Origin: CAZFLD01 sp964519835
Lineage (GTDB): Bacteria > Spirochaetota > Spirochaetia > DSM-27196 > CAZFLD01
Assembly (NCBI GenBank): GCA_964519835.1
Contig: CAZFLD010000043.1
Coordinates: forward strand, 1 to 37,002
Direction: 5' to 3'
Length of the DNA: 37,002 bases
Shown here: piece after piece, positions 16,344-24,323 of the stretch
Numbering within the stretch: position 1 is the stretch's first letter
Layout of the letters: each line of letters begins with the position of its first letter
Notes under the pieces: generated by a model
What the model was told of the DNA's origin: nothing
Seen by the model: only the letters and a program-made list of their open reading frames with translations
The model's database searches: none
Made by a program: the position numbers and the translations under genes

Positions 16344-17207
16344 TTGGCAGTTTCGGCGGCCTGGGCGCATACTTATGCCGTGGCAACGGACGCCCCGGTT
16401 TTTGTACAACTCCCTGACTACGGCCTCGCCCTTGTTGAAAGCGTTCATGGATCGCGGTTTTACATGGAGGATCGTGCCGAGGTCTTTCACAAGATCCTGT
16501 TTGTCATTGCCGGCGTCTGTCGGCTGTACCTTCCCGGCCCGGCCCGCCTTCCCGCAGGCTCCTACAAGGCTGTTGCCGCGGGAATGGTCCATCGGCTCGA
16601 AGACAGCGATCCCGCCACCGTGCTTGTATTGTGCATGTCGCGTGAGTACGTCGACGCCCTGCCCGAACGGGCCAAAATTTGGCGGGGGTTGGTTTCGAAA
16701 GCGGGCGCCTCCCGGCCCCAGGGCATAGACGCCGCCGGCATTTACGAAACGCTCCGTCGGCTCCTTTTTGAACAAAACCATAGGAGGCACGCATCGGACC
16801 GCCTCAGGACAATCGCCACCGTGGATACGCTTTTGAGCAGGCTTGCCAAAACAGGCCGAAACGAAGCAGCCGAGGTCTCGAGCCGAGGCCGGGTCCAACA
16901 GGTGGTCGAGAGGCTGACGCAGCGGCCCTACGAGCCTCATGACGTAGCGCGTGCGGCTGCGGACTGTGGACTGTCACAGCGGCGATTCCGCGAGCTGTTC
17001 CGAGATGTAAGCGGCAAGACCTTCGGAGAGTTTCTCTCTTCGGTGCGATCGGCCTATGCCGCCAAACTCATGACCGAGCAGCTATATTCAGTTACCGCCT
17101 CCGCCTTTTCCTCGGGCTTTCGCGACCTGTCGAGCTTCTACCGGGCCTTTAGAAAGGAGTATGGCGAACCGCCCGGCGTTTACCGTCGCCGTAGTAGCAC
17201 GGAATGA
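16344..17207 (+). CDS. AraC-family transcriptional regulator (first of a tandem pair)
   Basis: This protein has a cupin-like N-terminal sensing half ('FVIAGVCRLYLPGP', 'AVAAGMVHRLED') and a C-terminal AraC/XylS double helix-turn-helix at about residues 190-285: 'ARAAADCGLSQRRFRELFRDVSGKTFGEFLSSVRSAYAAKL', then 'AFSSGFRDLSSFYRAFRKEYGEPPGVYRR'. The start is uncertain. TTG at 16344 and GTG at 16380 are both in frame and neither has a ribosome site. Its stop overlaps the ATG of a second AraC gene (ATGA). It is divergent from the di-iron protein gene and probably regulates it or the MetE-like gene downstream. Confidence 0.82.
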   Translation: MAVSAAWAHTYAVATDAPVFVQLPDYGLALVESVHGSRFYMEDRAEVFHKILFVIAGVCRLYLPGPARLPAGSYKAVAAGMVHRLEDSDPATVLVLCMSREYVDALPERAKIWRGLVSKAGASRPQGIDAAGIYETLRRLLFEQNHRRHASDRLRTIATVDTLLSRLAKTGRNEAAEVSSRGRVQQVVERLTQRPYEPHDVARAAADCGLSQRRFRELFRDVSGKTFGEFLSSVRSAYAAKLMTEQLYSVTASAFSSGFRDLSSFYRAFRKEYGEPPGVYRRRSSTE

Positions 17208-18004
17208 TCTCCCGACCCCTCTCCTTCCTTCACGGAAGGCATATCCCGGAGTGCCGCGAGAACTTCAGCAAAGATTACAAGGACTACTGCACGATACAGT
17301 TCATCTCGGACGGCGCAGTGCATCTGGAGCTGGATGGGGCTGCCTTTGGCGTCTTTCCCGGCCGCATGTGGTCGGCCCGGCCGGGGCGGCGCATGTCGTT
17401 TCGCCCCTTGCGGGATGGTGGGCACTGGGACCATCGCTACCTCGCTTTCCGCGGGACGCTCGCCTATGACTGGGTTGCGGCAGGTCTGCTTCCCTCACAA
17501 CCGGTGGCCGTGCCGCCGCGAATCCGGGTTGGGGAACGCATCGACACGATACTGGAGGCTGCGCGTCGCCCGGACCGTTGGTCTCAGATTCGTGCCGTCG
17601 ACCGTTTGGAGCTGCTGCTTGTAGACGTGGCGGAGTTTCACCATCGGCGCACGGCGGAGCAGAACGGCGACATAAACTCGGTGCTCGAGACCCTAAACGC
17701 CCTGGCCGAAAGCGGAAATCAGGAAGGCCCCGATTACGAGGAGATTGCCGGCCACATGGGCATCTCCGCAGCGACGCTTCAAAGGCGCTTTCGGCGCCTC
17801 ACCGGCCTCACGCTCCACGAGTACTATATCCAGGTTCGATTGGCCGCCGCCCAGTCACTTCTCGCCGACACGGACAAGCCCGTCGCGGACATCGCGCGGA
17901 GCCTGGGCTACCGCGACGGCTTCTACTTCGCACGGCAGTTTCGAAACCGCGTGGGCGCCTCGCCGAGCGAGTACCGTCGGAGCTTCCGCCTGCGCCACTC
18001 GTAG
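17204..18004 (+). CDS. AraC-family transcriptional regulator (second of a tandem pair)
   Basis: This 266-residue protein has an AraC-type ligand-binding beta half (residues 1-130; 'CTIQFISDGAVHLELDG', 'HWDHRYLAFRG') and a well-conserved AraC DNA-binding half at about 166-262: 'IAGHMGISAATLQRRFRRLTGLTLHEYYIQVRLAAAQSLL', then 'VADIARSLGYRDGFYFARQFRNRVGASPSEYRR'. It starts by ATGA overlap with the previous regulator, so the two are made together. The two proteins are not close copies. It may form a hetero-regulatory pair with the first regulator, or act on the MetE-like gene 122 bases downstream. Confidence 0.9.
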   Translation: MISRPLSFLHGRHIPECRENFSKDYKDYCTIQFISDGAVHLELDGAAFGVFPGRMWSARPGRRMSFRPLRDGGHWDHRYLAFRGTLAYDWVAAGLLPSQPVAVPPRIRVGERIDTILEAARRPDRWSQIRAVDRLELLLVDVAEFHHRRTAEQNGDINSVLETLNALAESGNQEGPDYEEIAGHMGISAATLQRRFRRLTGLTLHEYYIQVRLAAAQSLLADTDKPVADIARSLGYRDGFYFARQFRNRVGASPSEYRRSFRLRHS

Positions 18005-18125
18005 GCGGCACGGGACGAGACGGCCGCCGTTGGGGGCGCCCGGCGAGCCGTCTGTGCGGCCCTCAGACAATGGCCGCCTGGATGCACGCCGGTGGGCGCC
18101 GTGCTACACTCGCCGCGGAGGATGT

Positions 18126-19130
18126 ATGATCAAGACAACCGTTGTCGGCAGTTATCCCGTTCCGTCGTGGCTTCGCGCCTACCCTACCCGGCCGCACCTT
18201 CGTGATGCGGTGCTTGTTGTGCTCAAGACCCAGGAGCTTGCGGGGATCGACGTGATAACAGACGGCGAGTTATCTCGCTGGGACGTGAACCACCCCGACA
18301 CAAACGGCATGATCGAGAACTTTATCGCACCCTTGGGCGGAGTTCGTACGGCCCTTTCCCGGAAAGAGGTCGAGGAGTTTCGCACGCTTCCCGGCATGGA
18401 GTTTCGGGCCCGGCCCGCGGGCGTGGTCGAAGGACCTATCACCGAGGGCCTGCTCGACCTGGTAAGCGACTGGCACTTTGTTCGCGACCTTGCCGCCACG
18501 ACGTTGAAGTTCACCTTGACGGCGCCGTACATGTTGGCCAAGACCCTGGTGGACCACCACTATGGAAATCTCCACGACCTCACAAATGCGATTGGCCGTG
18601 CACTCGCGGAACAGGTAAAGGCGATCGACGCTCCCGTTGTTCAGATAGACGAGGCAAACCTGCCGGGCCGGCCCGAGGATGCCGCGTGGGCCCATGAGCC
18701 CATCAACATCGTTCTTGACGCCATACCTTCGGGAACATGGCGAGGCATGCACTTCTGCTTCGGCAACTACGGTGGCCAGAGCATTCAAAAAGGCACCTGG
18801 GAAAAGCTGCTTGTGTTCTTCAACCAGCTCCACCTTGATCATCTGGTGTTGGAGTTCGCCCGCCGCGGCTACGAGGAGCTCGAGCGCTTCAAAGATCTTG
18901 CGCCGGCAATCTCACTCGGCGTGGGTGTGATCGACATCAAGGACAACGAAGTGGAGTCGCCGGAAACCGTGGCCAGACGGATCGAGGGCGCGGTAACGGT
19001 TCTCGGTGAAGAGCGCGTTTGTTGGGTGCACCCCGACTGTGGGTTTTGGATGCTGCCGCGGAGCGTGGCCGACCGCAAGATGCGGTCGCTGGTGGCCGGG
19101 AGGGATTTGTTTGTGGGAGGCGCTGAGTAG
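18126..19130 (+). CDS. MetE-like cobalamin-independent methionine synthase family protein
   Basis: This 334-residue protein is related to the C-terminal catalytic barrel of cobalamin-independent methionine synthase (the stand-alone MetE-like group, such as archaeal MetE and YxjG/H). It begins 'TTVVGSYPVPSWL' with 'GIDVITDGELSRWDV'. Zinc ligands fit His209-x-Cys211 ('MHFCFGN'), Glu243 and Cys305 ('HPDCGFW'). The N-terminal folate-binding half of full MetE is absent, so the methyl donor is unlikely to be polyglutamyl folate alone. Stand-alone members move methyl groups from varied donors or act on other thiol substrates. The ATG follows GGAGG. A bidirectional terminator ends the gene. With a URO-D-type protein nearby, a methyl-transfer role is attractive but unproven. 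Confidence 0.85.
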   Translation: MIKTTVVGSYPVPSWLRAYPTRPHLRDAVLVVLKTQELAGIDVITDGELSRWDVNHPDTNGMIENFIAPLGGVRTALSRKEVEEFRTLPGMEFRARPAGVVEGPITEGLLDLVSDWHFVRDLAATTLKFTLTAPYMLAKTLVDHHYGNLHDLTNAIGRALAEQVKAIDAPVVQIDEANLPGRPEDAAWAHEPINIVLDAIPSGTWRGMHFCFGNYGGQSIQKGTWEKLLVFFNQLHLDHLVLEFARRGYEELERFKDLAPAISLGVGVIDIKDNEVESPETVARRIEGAVTVLGEERVCWVHPDCGFWMLPRSVADRKMRSLVAGRDLFVGGAE

Positions 19131-19140
19131 GCCCGGCGCG

Positions 19141-19185
19141 AAAAAAGGGCCCGGACGGCAACGCCGCCCAGGCCTCGACCTTTTT
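19141..19185. terminator. Bidirectional terminator between convergent genes
   Basis: A long hairpin at 19148-19174 (outer arms GGCC/GGCC, inner CGGC/GCCG around an AAC loop, two mismatches) is flanked by AAAAAA on the left and a T-run at 19181-19185 on the right. It can therefore terminate the MetE-like gene on the plus strand and the rbsB-like gene on the minus strand. Confidence 0.7.
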
Positions 19186-19200
19186 ACATAGTGCTACGAC

Positions 19201-20295
19201 TTAGTCGTACAGCAGAGGAGCAATGTCCTCGTTGTCCATGTTCCCTGAGTTGTAGAACTTGGCACCCGTGTCGACGTCGGAAACCGTTTCGCCGTTGGCT
19301 GCGCGGTAGGCAAGCTCCACGGCCTTGTAGCCGATCATGTAGGGGTCCTGCGTAATGGAGCCAAGGAAGTAGCCCTCGCGAACGGCGTTTTTCTGTGCTT
19401 CACCGGCGTCAAAGCCGACAACTACAACGTCGTCGTAGGTAGTATCAAGCTCGGAGCCATCGTTGGTGGCGGCCAGCACACCGACTACCGTGCCTTCATT
19501 CGAAGCAAAGATACCGCGAATGTTGTCGTCTTCGATCCGCTGGAAGACGGCGTTGGCCGAGGCCACGACGTCCTGGGTTCGTGGAGATGCGGGAACGATC
19601 ATGTCGATGATCACCGCAGGGTTGTCGCTTTGTGGACTGTCGCCTGTGATGTAGGCGGGGTTACCCTGCACACGAATCATGTCACGGGAGAGGCCGTTTG
19701 CCACAAGAAGCTCGATCATACGATCGCGGAAGCCAAAGCCGCGGAACGTAACCGACTGGCTGGTGGCATCCTGGCTCAGCACGACAACGGTGACGGGATT
19801 CGAGGGCGATACGTTGCCGATGTCGCCGGAAAGCACCTCGAACATCTCGTTTGCGGCCAACCCGGCTGCAGCGGCGTTGTCCGTCGATGCGTTGGCAACG
19901 ATGGCACCCGCGGGAGCGTTTGGTACACCGGAGTCAAAACCGACGATGGGGATGTTCTCCCGCATAGCGGTTCGGATCTGGTCCAGCACCGCCTGGGTAT
20001 CGAGGGCGGCGAGAGCGATGGCATCAGGTCCCTCGGCGAGGGCGTTCTGAAGCATCTGTACCTGCTCCTGGATCGCTGCTTCCGACGTGGGGCCTTCAAA
20101 GACCATGTCTACGCCGTACTCTTCAGCGGCGTCTTCAGCACCCGACATAACCGTCTGCCAGAACTGGTGCTGGAAGCCCTTCGAGATGACAGGGATGTAA
20201 ATCTCACCATCTTCCTCACCACCACCACCGGCAAAGACCGGAAGTGCGACGAGCACCATGACCATCAGGATCAGGATTCGTCTTGTTACTTTCAT
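19201..20295 (-). CDS. Ribose-type ABC transporter substrate-binding protein (RbsB-like)
   Basis: This is a 364-residue periplasmic sugar-binding protein (Peripla_BP_4). Its signal peptide ends near 'LPVFAGG', and the mature protein begins acidic. Family phrases are 'FWQTVMSGAEDAAEEYGVDM', 'QVQMLQNALAEGPDAIALAA', 'IPIVGFDSGVP' and 'ASNEGTVVGVLAATNDG'. The ATG has GAGGAGG upstream. It is last in a minus-strand unit after the permease, where in many operons the binding protein comes first; a palindrome separates it from the permease, so it may have its own control. The ligand is probably a sugar or polyol but is not determinable here. Confidence 0.92.
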   Translation of the reverse strand: MKVTRRILILMVMVLVALPVFAGGGGEEDGEIYIPVISKGFQHQFWQTVMSGAEDAAEEYGVDMVFEGPTSEAAIQEQVQMLQNALAEGPDAIALAALDTQAVLDQIRTAMRENIPIVGFDSGVPNAPAGAIVANASTDNAAAAGLAANEMFEVLSGDIGNVSPSNPVTVVVLSQDATSQSVTFRGFGFRDRMIELLVANGLSRDMIRVQGNPAYITGDSPQSDNPAVIIDMIVPASPRTQDVVASANAVFQRIEDDNIRGIFASNEGTVVGVLAATNDGSELDTTYDDVVVVGFDAGEAQKNAVREGYFLGSITQDPYMIGYKAVELAYRAANGETVSDVDTGAKFYNSGNMDNEDIAPLLYD

Positions 20296-20320
20296 ACAAA
20301 CCTCCTCAGGTTTTTCATTT

Positions 20321-20337
20321 TGGAAACAACGTTTCCA
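20321..20337. promoter_or_regulatory. Palindrome upstream of rbsB-like gene
   Basis: A perfect inverted repeat, TGGAAAC-AAC-GTTTCCA, sits between the permease stop and the RbsB ribosome site. It resembles a LacI/CcpA-family operator in shape, though the centre is three bases instead of CG. It could also form an mRNA hairpin that stabilises or separates the rbsB message. Confidence 0.45.
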
Positions 20338-20343
20338 TTTCGA

Positions 20344-21612
20344 CTACTTGTTTTGGGATTCACTCAACTTCTCTTGAATTTTTGAATCCGACTCGCGCTC
20401 CTGTCTATGGAGCCGCGCTTGCTCTTCCCGTTCTTCTCTTTTTTTTCTTGCAAAGTTCTCTTTGAGCTCTGTCTTTGCGGCCGCAATCTTGGCCTTAATA
20501 TCCCCTACCGTATCGGTAGCTCCCGACGACTTGGCCTCATTCAGCGAAGTCTGCAAGCTTCCTATCTTCTCCTTCATCTCCTCGCGGTACTCATCCGCGG
20601 GACTAAGCACCCGAACCTCGGAAGCCTTCCTCATCCGGTACATATCTAGGAGAACCGCGCCGATAACCACGACACCGGTAAAGAAGTTCTGGTATTGAGA
20701 CTGCAAATCTAGTGCCGGCAGTCCGACATTTAGGACGGACATAATAAGGACACCAATCAACGTGCCAAAAACGGTACCAACACCGCCCGACAATGAGGTG
20801 CCTCCGATAACCGCGCCGGCGATTGCGAGGAGCTCAAAGCCCTGGCCGGCTGCGGGAAGCACGGTGGTGTACAGTGCGGCGTAGGCAATCCCGCCGATTC
20901 CGGCATACAAGCCCGCAATCACGTAGGCGGACATTTCCCAACGCTTTACGTTCACGCCGGAAAGGCGCGCGGCCTCCTTGTTACTACCAATCGCGTAGAT
21001 GTATCTTCCCATCTTTGTCTTGGTGAGTATCAAAAAGGAAATCACAACCACGGCAAGTAAGACCATAGCCCCCGTCGGTATGGACGTACCGTCCTCACTT
21101 ACGTGCTTGAAGATCTGCTTGAACCATCCGTCCTCGGCCGCGCGAGTCGGGAAGGTTGCGCTTTGCACGTTGGACACAATCGCCCCGAGCCCCATGCTTA
21201 TCATCATGGTGCCGAGGGTGACGATAAAGGGTGGCATGCCGACGCGGGAAACCATAATCCCGTTGAAAATGCCGAACAAAACACCGATAACAACGATCAG
21301 CAGGAGACTAAGGCCGATCGGCAAACCCCAGGTTTTGTAAGCCGTGCCGCCGATTATCGCCGCGGCCATCATTACGGTTCCTACAGACAGGTCGATTCCA
21401 CCGGTTATGATCACAAAGGTCACGCCGATGGAGATAAACCCTATGTAGTAGGACGCGTCGATAATATTGACAAGCGTCACATAGCTGAAAAACCTGCGGC
21501 CAAAGATGCCAAAAAACAAATAGAGAATAACAAGGGCGGCAGGCGCAAGAAGGGCCTTGAGTCCTTTCTCTTTGAATCGCTGCCAAGCGCCCGTACTCAA
21601 TCCGGTTCCCAT
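20344..21612 (-). CDS. Ribose-type ABC permease with coiled-coil C-terminal tail (RbsC-like)
   Basis: Residues 1-326 are a standard RbsC-type permease (BPD_transp_2): 'TFVIITGGIDLSVGTVM', 'NGIMVSRVGMPPFIVTLGTM', the coupling loop 'YAIGSNKEAARLSGVNV' and 'GAVIGGTSLSGGVGTVFGTLIG'. About eight to ten membrane segments are predicted. Unusually, residues 327-422 form a highly charged Lys/Glu/Arg/Gln-rich tail, probably a long cytoplasmic coiled coil. Most RbsC proteins end just after the last membrane helix. The ATG lies five bases after the rbsA stop, so the genes are coupled. Confidence 0.93.
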   Translation of the reverse strand: MGTGLSTGAWQRFKEKGLKALLAPAALVILYLFFGIFGRRFFSYVTLVNIIDASYYIGFISIGVTFVIITGGIDLSVGTVMMAAAIIGGTAYKTWGLPIGLSLLLIVVIGVLFGIFNGIMVSRVGMPPFIVTLGTMMISMGLGAIVSNVQSATFPTRAAEDGWFKQIFKHVSEDGTSIPTGAMVLLAVVVISFLILTKTKMGRYIYAIGSNKEAARLSGVNVKRWEMSAYVIAGLYAGIGGIAYAALYTTVLPAAGQGFELLAIAGAVIGGTSLSGGVGTVFGTLIGVLIMSVLNVGLPALDLQSQYQNFFTGVVVIGAVLLDMYRMRKASEVRVLSPADEYREEMKEKIGSLQTSLNEAKSSGATDTVGDIKAKIAAAKTELKENFARKKREEREEQARLHRQERESDSKIQEKLSESQNK

Positions 21613-21617
21613 GTTTC

Positions 21618-23159
21618 CTAACCTCGCGCCAGAGTTTCTTCGCGTCGCATGGTTGCGTATTCCATAATTCTCTCTTGGCTTGCCTCGGCGATGTCAAGCT
21701 CTCCGGTTATGCGTCCCTCGCACATCACGATAATCCGATCGCTCATACGCAGTATCTCCGGCAACTCAGATGAAATCATGATAATCGCCTTGCCCTCCGA
21801 GGCAAGCCGATTCATCAGGGCGTAGATCTCGCTCTTGGCGCCCACATCGATGCCCCGGGTTGGCTCATCAAAAATCAGAATGTCGCTATTCCGAATGAGC
21901 CATTTCGCCAAGACAACCTTCTGCTGATTTCCGCCGGAGAGGTTTCGAACGAGCTGATCAACGGACGGTGTTTTGATATTGAGCTTTTCTACGTAGTCCT
22001 CGGCAACTTGCTCAACCTCGGTCTGCTGTACAAACGGGCCGAGGTCGAAGTCTTCCAAGGTGGCAAGAACAAGATTGTCCGCTACGGTCAATCCGAGGGC
22101 CACGCCAAACCGCTTTCGGTCCTCCGACAGGTATCCGATATTGTTCGATACCGCATCCGCCGGAGATCCGATACGGACGGGCCGCCCGTGCACCTTGATC
22201 ACCCCGTTCTGCACCTTATCGGCACCAAAAATCGCCCGGGCGGTCTCGGTTCTTCCCGCGCCGATCAGGCCCGCGAAGCCGAGGATCTCACCACGCCGGA
22301 GCTCGAAGCTTACATTTTGCACAAGCGGCCCCGCAAAGAGGTTCTTGACAGAAAGCGCAACTTCGGCGTCTTCCGCTACCTTACTCTCGGTCTTGGGTGC
22401 TTCGTAGATGACCCGGCCGACCATCATGTTAATAATCTCTTGCTTGGTGATGTCGTGTACGTCTTTTGTCCCGACGAGCTCGCCGTCGCGCATAACGCTC
22501 ACGCGGTCCGCGATTTTGTGGATCTCATCGAGACGGTGAGATATATGAATCATGCCGACGCCGCGGCTTCGTAGATCCCGCATGATGGTAAAAAGCTCAT
22601 CGATTTCCGTGTCCGTAAGCGCGGCGGTCGGCTCGTCTAGGATCAGAACCTGCAGATTATGGGAGACGGCTTTTGCAATCTCCACCATCTGCTGGCGGCC
22701 AACCGAAAGATCACCAAGCCTCTGAGCCGGGTCGATCTTCATATTGAGGCGGCGTAACAGCTCGGCCGTACGACGGTTCTGCTCCCTGTCATCCAAGAGC
22801 ACGCGGTTTTTTTGCATGGATTCGCGGCCGATAAAGATATTCTGCGCCACCGTCAGGTGGTCCATCATGTTGAGCTCTTGATGGATGATCCCGATACCAA
22901 GATCCATGGCGTGCTTAGGAGACCGGGGATTAAAGGGCTGTCCCATGTAATAGATTTCGCCCCAGTCGGCATCGTAGATGCCGGTGAGGATCTTCATGAG
23001 GGTAGACTTACCGGCTCCGTTTTCGCCGACAAGCGCGTGGACCTCGCCCCGCCGGAGATCAAAGCTCACGGATTGGAGCGCGTGTACTCCGGAAAACCGC
23101 TTGTCTATACCCTGGACGGAGAGCAACTGCCCTCTGTCGGTCGGCGTCGATGCCGCCAT
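21618..23159 (-). CDS. Ribose-type ABC transporter double ATPase (RbsA-like)
   Basis: This is a tandem ABC ATPase of 513 residues. The first domain has Walker A 'GENGAGKST', signature 'LSVGRQQ' and Walker B 'VLILDEPTAAL'. The second has the degenerate Walker A typical of RbsA/XylG/MglA ('GLIGAGRTE'), signature 'LSGGNQQK' and 'ILIFDEPTRGIDVGAKSEIY'. It powers sugar import with the neighbouring permease. The ATG at 23159 is chosen because a G-rich GAGGGGGG site precedes it; an in-frame TTG nine codons upstream is less likely. A leader with GGTGGC-type repeats separates it from the sensing genes. Confidence 0.94.
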   Translation of the reverse strand: MAASTPTDRGQLLSVQGIDKRFSGVHALQSVSFDLRRGEVHALVGENGAGKSTLMKILTGIYDADWGEIYYMGQPFNPRSPKHAMDLGIGIIHQELNMMDHLTVAQNIFIGRESMQKNRVLLDDREQNRRTAELLRRLNMKIDPAQRLGDLSVGRQQMVEIAKAVSHNLQVLILDEPTAALTDTEIDELFTIMRDLRSRGVGMIHISHRLDEIHKIADRVSVMRDGELVGTKDVHDITKQEIINMMVGRVIYEAPKTESKVAEDAEVALSVKNLFAGPLVQNVSFELRRGEILGFAGLIGAGRTETARAIFGADKVQNGVIKVHGRPVRIGSPADAVSNNIGYLSEDRKRFGVALGLTVADNLVLATLEDFDLGPFVQQTEVEQVAEDYVEKLNIKTPSVDQLVRNLSGGNQQKVVLAKWLIRNSDILIFDEPTRGIDVGAKSEIYALMNRLASEGKAIIMISSELPEILRMSDRIIVMCEGRITGELDIAEASQERIMEYATMRREETLARG

Positions 23160-23257
23160 GGGACCCCCCTCGTGCCTGGGAACCAAGTGTTACACGGGAT
23201 CAGTGCGCCGTACATCGAGAATCGTCCACAAATAGGTCGTAATCGTACGCTGTGTTG

Positions 23258-23313
23258 GCGGTGGCGGTGGCGGTGGCGCGGCGGCAAGTGTGCGGTGGCG
23301 GTGGCGGTGGCGC
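23258..23313. repeat. Paired GGTGGC-repeat blocks in the rbsA leader
   Basis: Two identical 22-base blocks of GGTGGC repeats (23258-23279 and 23292-23313) are separated by 12 bases. They lie in the 165-base gap between the anchored binding-protein gene and rbsA. On the transcribed strand they read as GCCACC repeats. They could vary in copy number, or be neutral slippage products. Confidence 0.75.
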
Positions 23314-23324
23314 CGGTCGGGTGG

Positions 23325-24323
23325 CTACGGCGACTCGATCAGCGGGAAGAGAAGCTTTTGGTTTTCTTCGGTGAAGATTTCATCCTGGCGAACGAGGACG
23401 CTGCCGGTGTGGATCACGGGATCGACACGCCTCCCACGAAGCGCTTCAGCAACGGTGCGGATGCCCAGATAGCCCATGTTAAACGGCCGCTGCACGACAA
23501 GAGCTCGAATCACGCCCTGCTCTAGGAAGCGGATTTCCTCCTGCGAGTTGTCGAATCCCACAAGGCCGACACGATCGTGGGCGTCCAGGTCACGAAGAGC
23601 GCGGGCCACACCGACGGTGGAGTTCTCGTTCAGGGCAACTATTCCGCCCAGGTTAGGATACTCCTGGACAAGGCGTCGTGTGTATTCGTACGCACGGTCG
23701 GTGTCGTTCTCTGAGAAAAACGTTGGCAGGATATGCGCCGAATCCCGGTGCCCGAGGGCCTGCCGGACACCGGCCTCCCTGTCGATCGCCGTAGCGGTCT
23801 CAGGCAAGTGAGAAACGACGGCGATTGGAAGGTCCTCGGCTACCAGCCGGTCGATCTCCGCACCGGCCTTTGTGCCCGCTGCAACGTTGTCGGTGGCAAC
23901 AAAACTCACCGGCACGTCGCTGTTCAACGCCGAGTCGAGGGTGACAATCGTAATGCCCTTCTCTGCCGCCAGCTCCGCCAAGGGAACAAGGCGGTTGTAG
24001 TCCGAGGCGGCCAACAGGATCGCGTCGGGAGATTGGGCGATCACGTTTTGGAGAATCTCGATCTGTCGATCTACCTCCCGCTCCCACCGTGGTCCGACGA
24101 TGGCCGGGTCCAGGTTGAACTCGGTTGCCGCCTCCTGAATGCCCGCGCGGACGATCTGCCAAAATTCCATGTGGGGGCCGATGGTCTTCAGGACCACAAT
24201 GACCCGTTCGCCTCCCGGCGGTTCGGTAAATGATCGGACAAGCGGCGGAACCAAAAGCACCAGCGCCACGGCAACCACCACGACCACAGCGAGCCACATC
24301 AGACGTCGTCGGTTAATCCTCAC
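23325..24323 (-). CDS. Membrane-anchored sugar-binding protein, probable co-sensor
   Basis: This 332-residue protein has a basic start, one uncleaved-looking hydrophobic anchor (about residues 8-28) and a Peripla_BP_4 sugar-binding domain: 'VIVVLKTIGPHMEFWQIVRAGIQEAATEF', 'QIEILQNVIAQSPDAILLAASD', 'GIVALNENSTVGVARAL' and 'VGLVGFDNSQEE'. The GTG at 24323 has GGAGGG upstream and overlaps the histidine kinase stop by 11 bases, so it is tightly coupled to the sensor. Similar anchored binding proteins (XylFII of clostridia) present a sugar to a membrane kinase. I infer that role here, as a second binding protein (the RbsB-like one) already serves transport. Transport use is the alternative. Confidence 0.82.
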   Translation of the reverse strand: MRINRRRLMWLAVVVVVAVALVLLVPPLVRSFTEPPGGERVIVVLKTIGPHMEFWQIVRAGIQEAATEFNLDPAIVGPRWEREVDRQIEILQNVIAQSPDAILLAASDYNRLVPLAELAAEKGITIVTLDSALNSDVPVSFVATDNVAAGTKAGAEIDRLVAEDLPIAVVSHLPETATAIDREAGVRQALGHRDSAHILPTFFSENDTDRAYEYTRRLVQEYPNLGGIVALNENSTVGVARALRDLDAHDRVGLVGFDNSQEEIRFLEQGVIRALVVQRPFNMGYLGIRTVAEALRGRRVDPVIHTGSVLVRQDEIFTEENQKLLFPLIESP

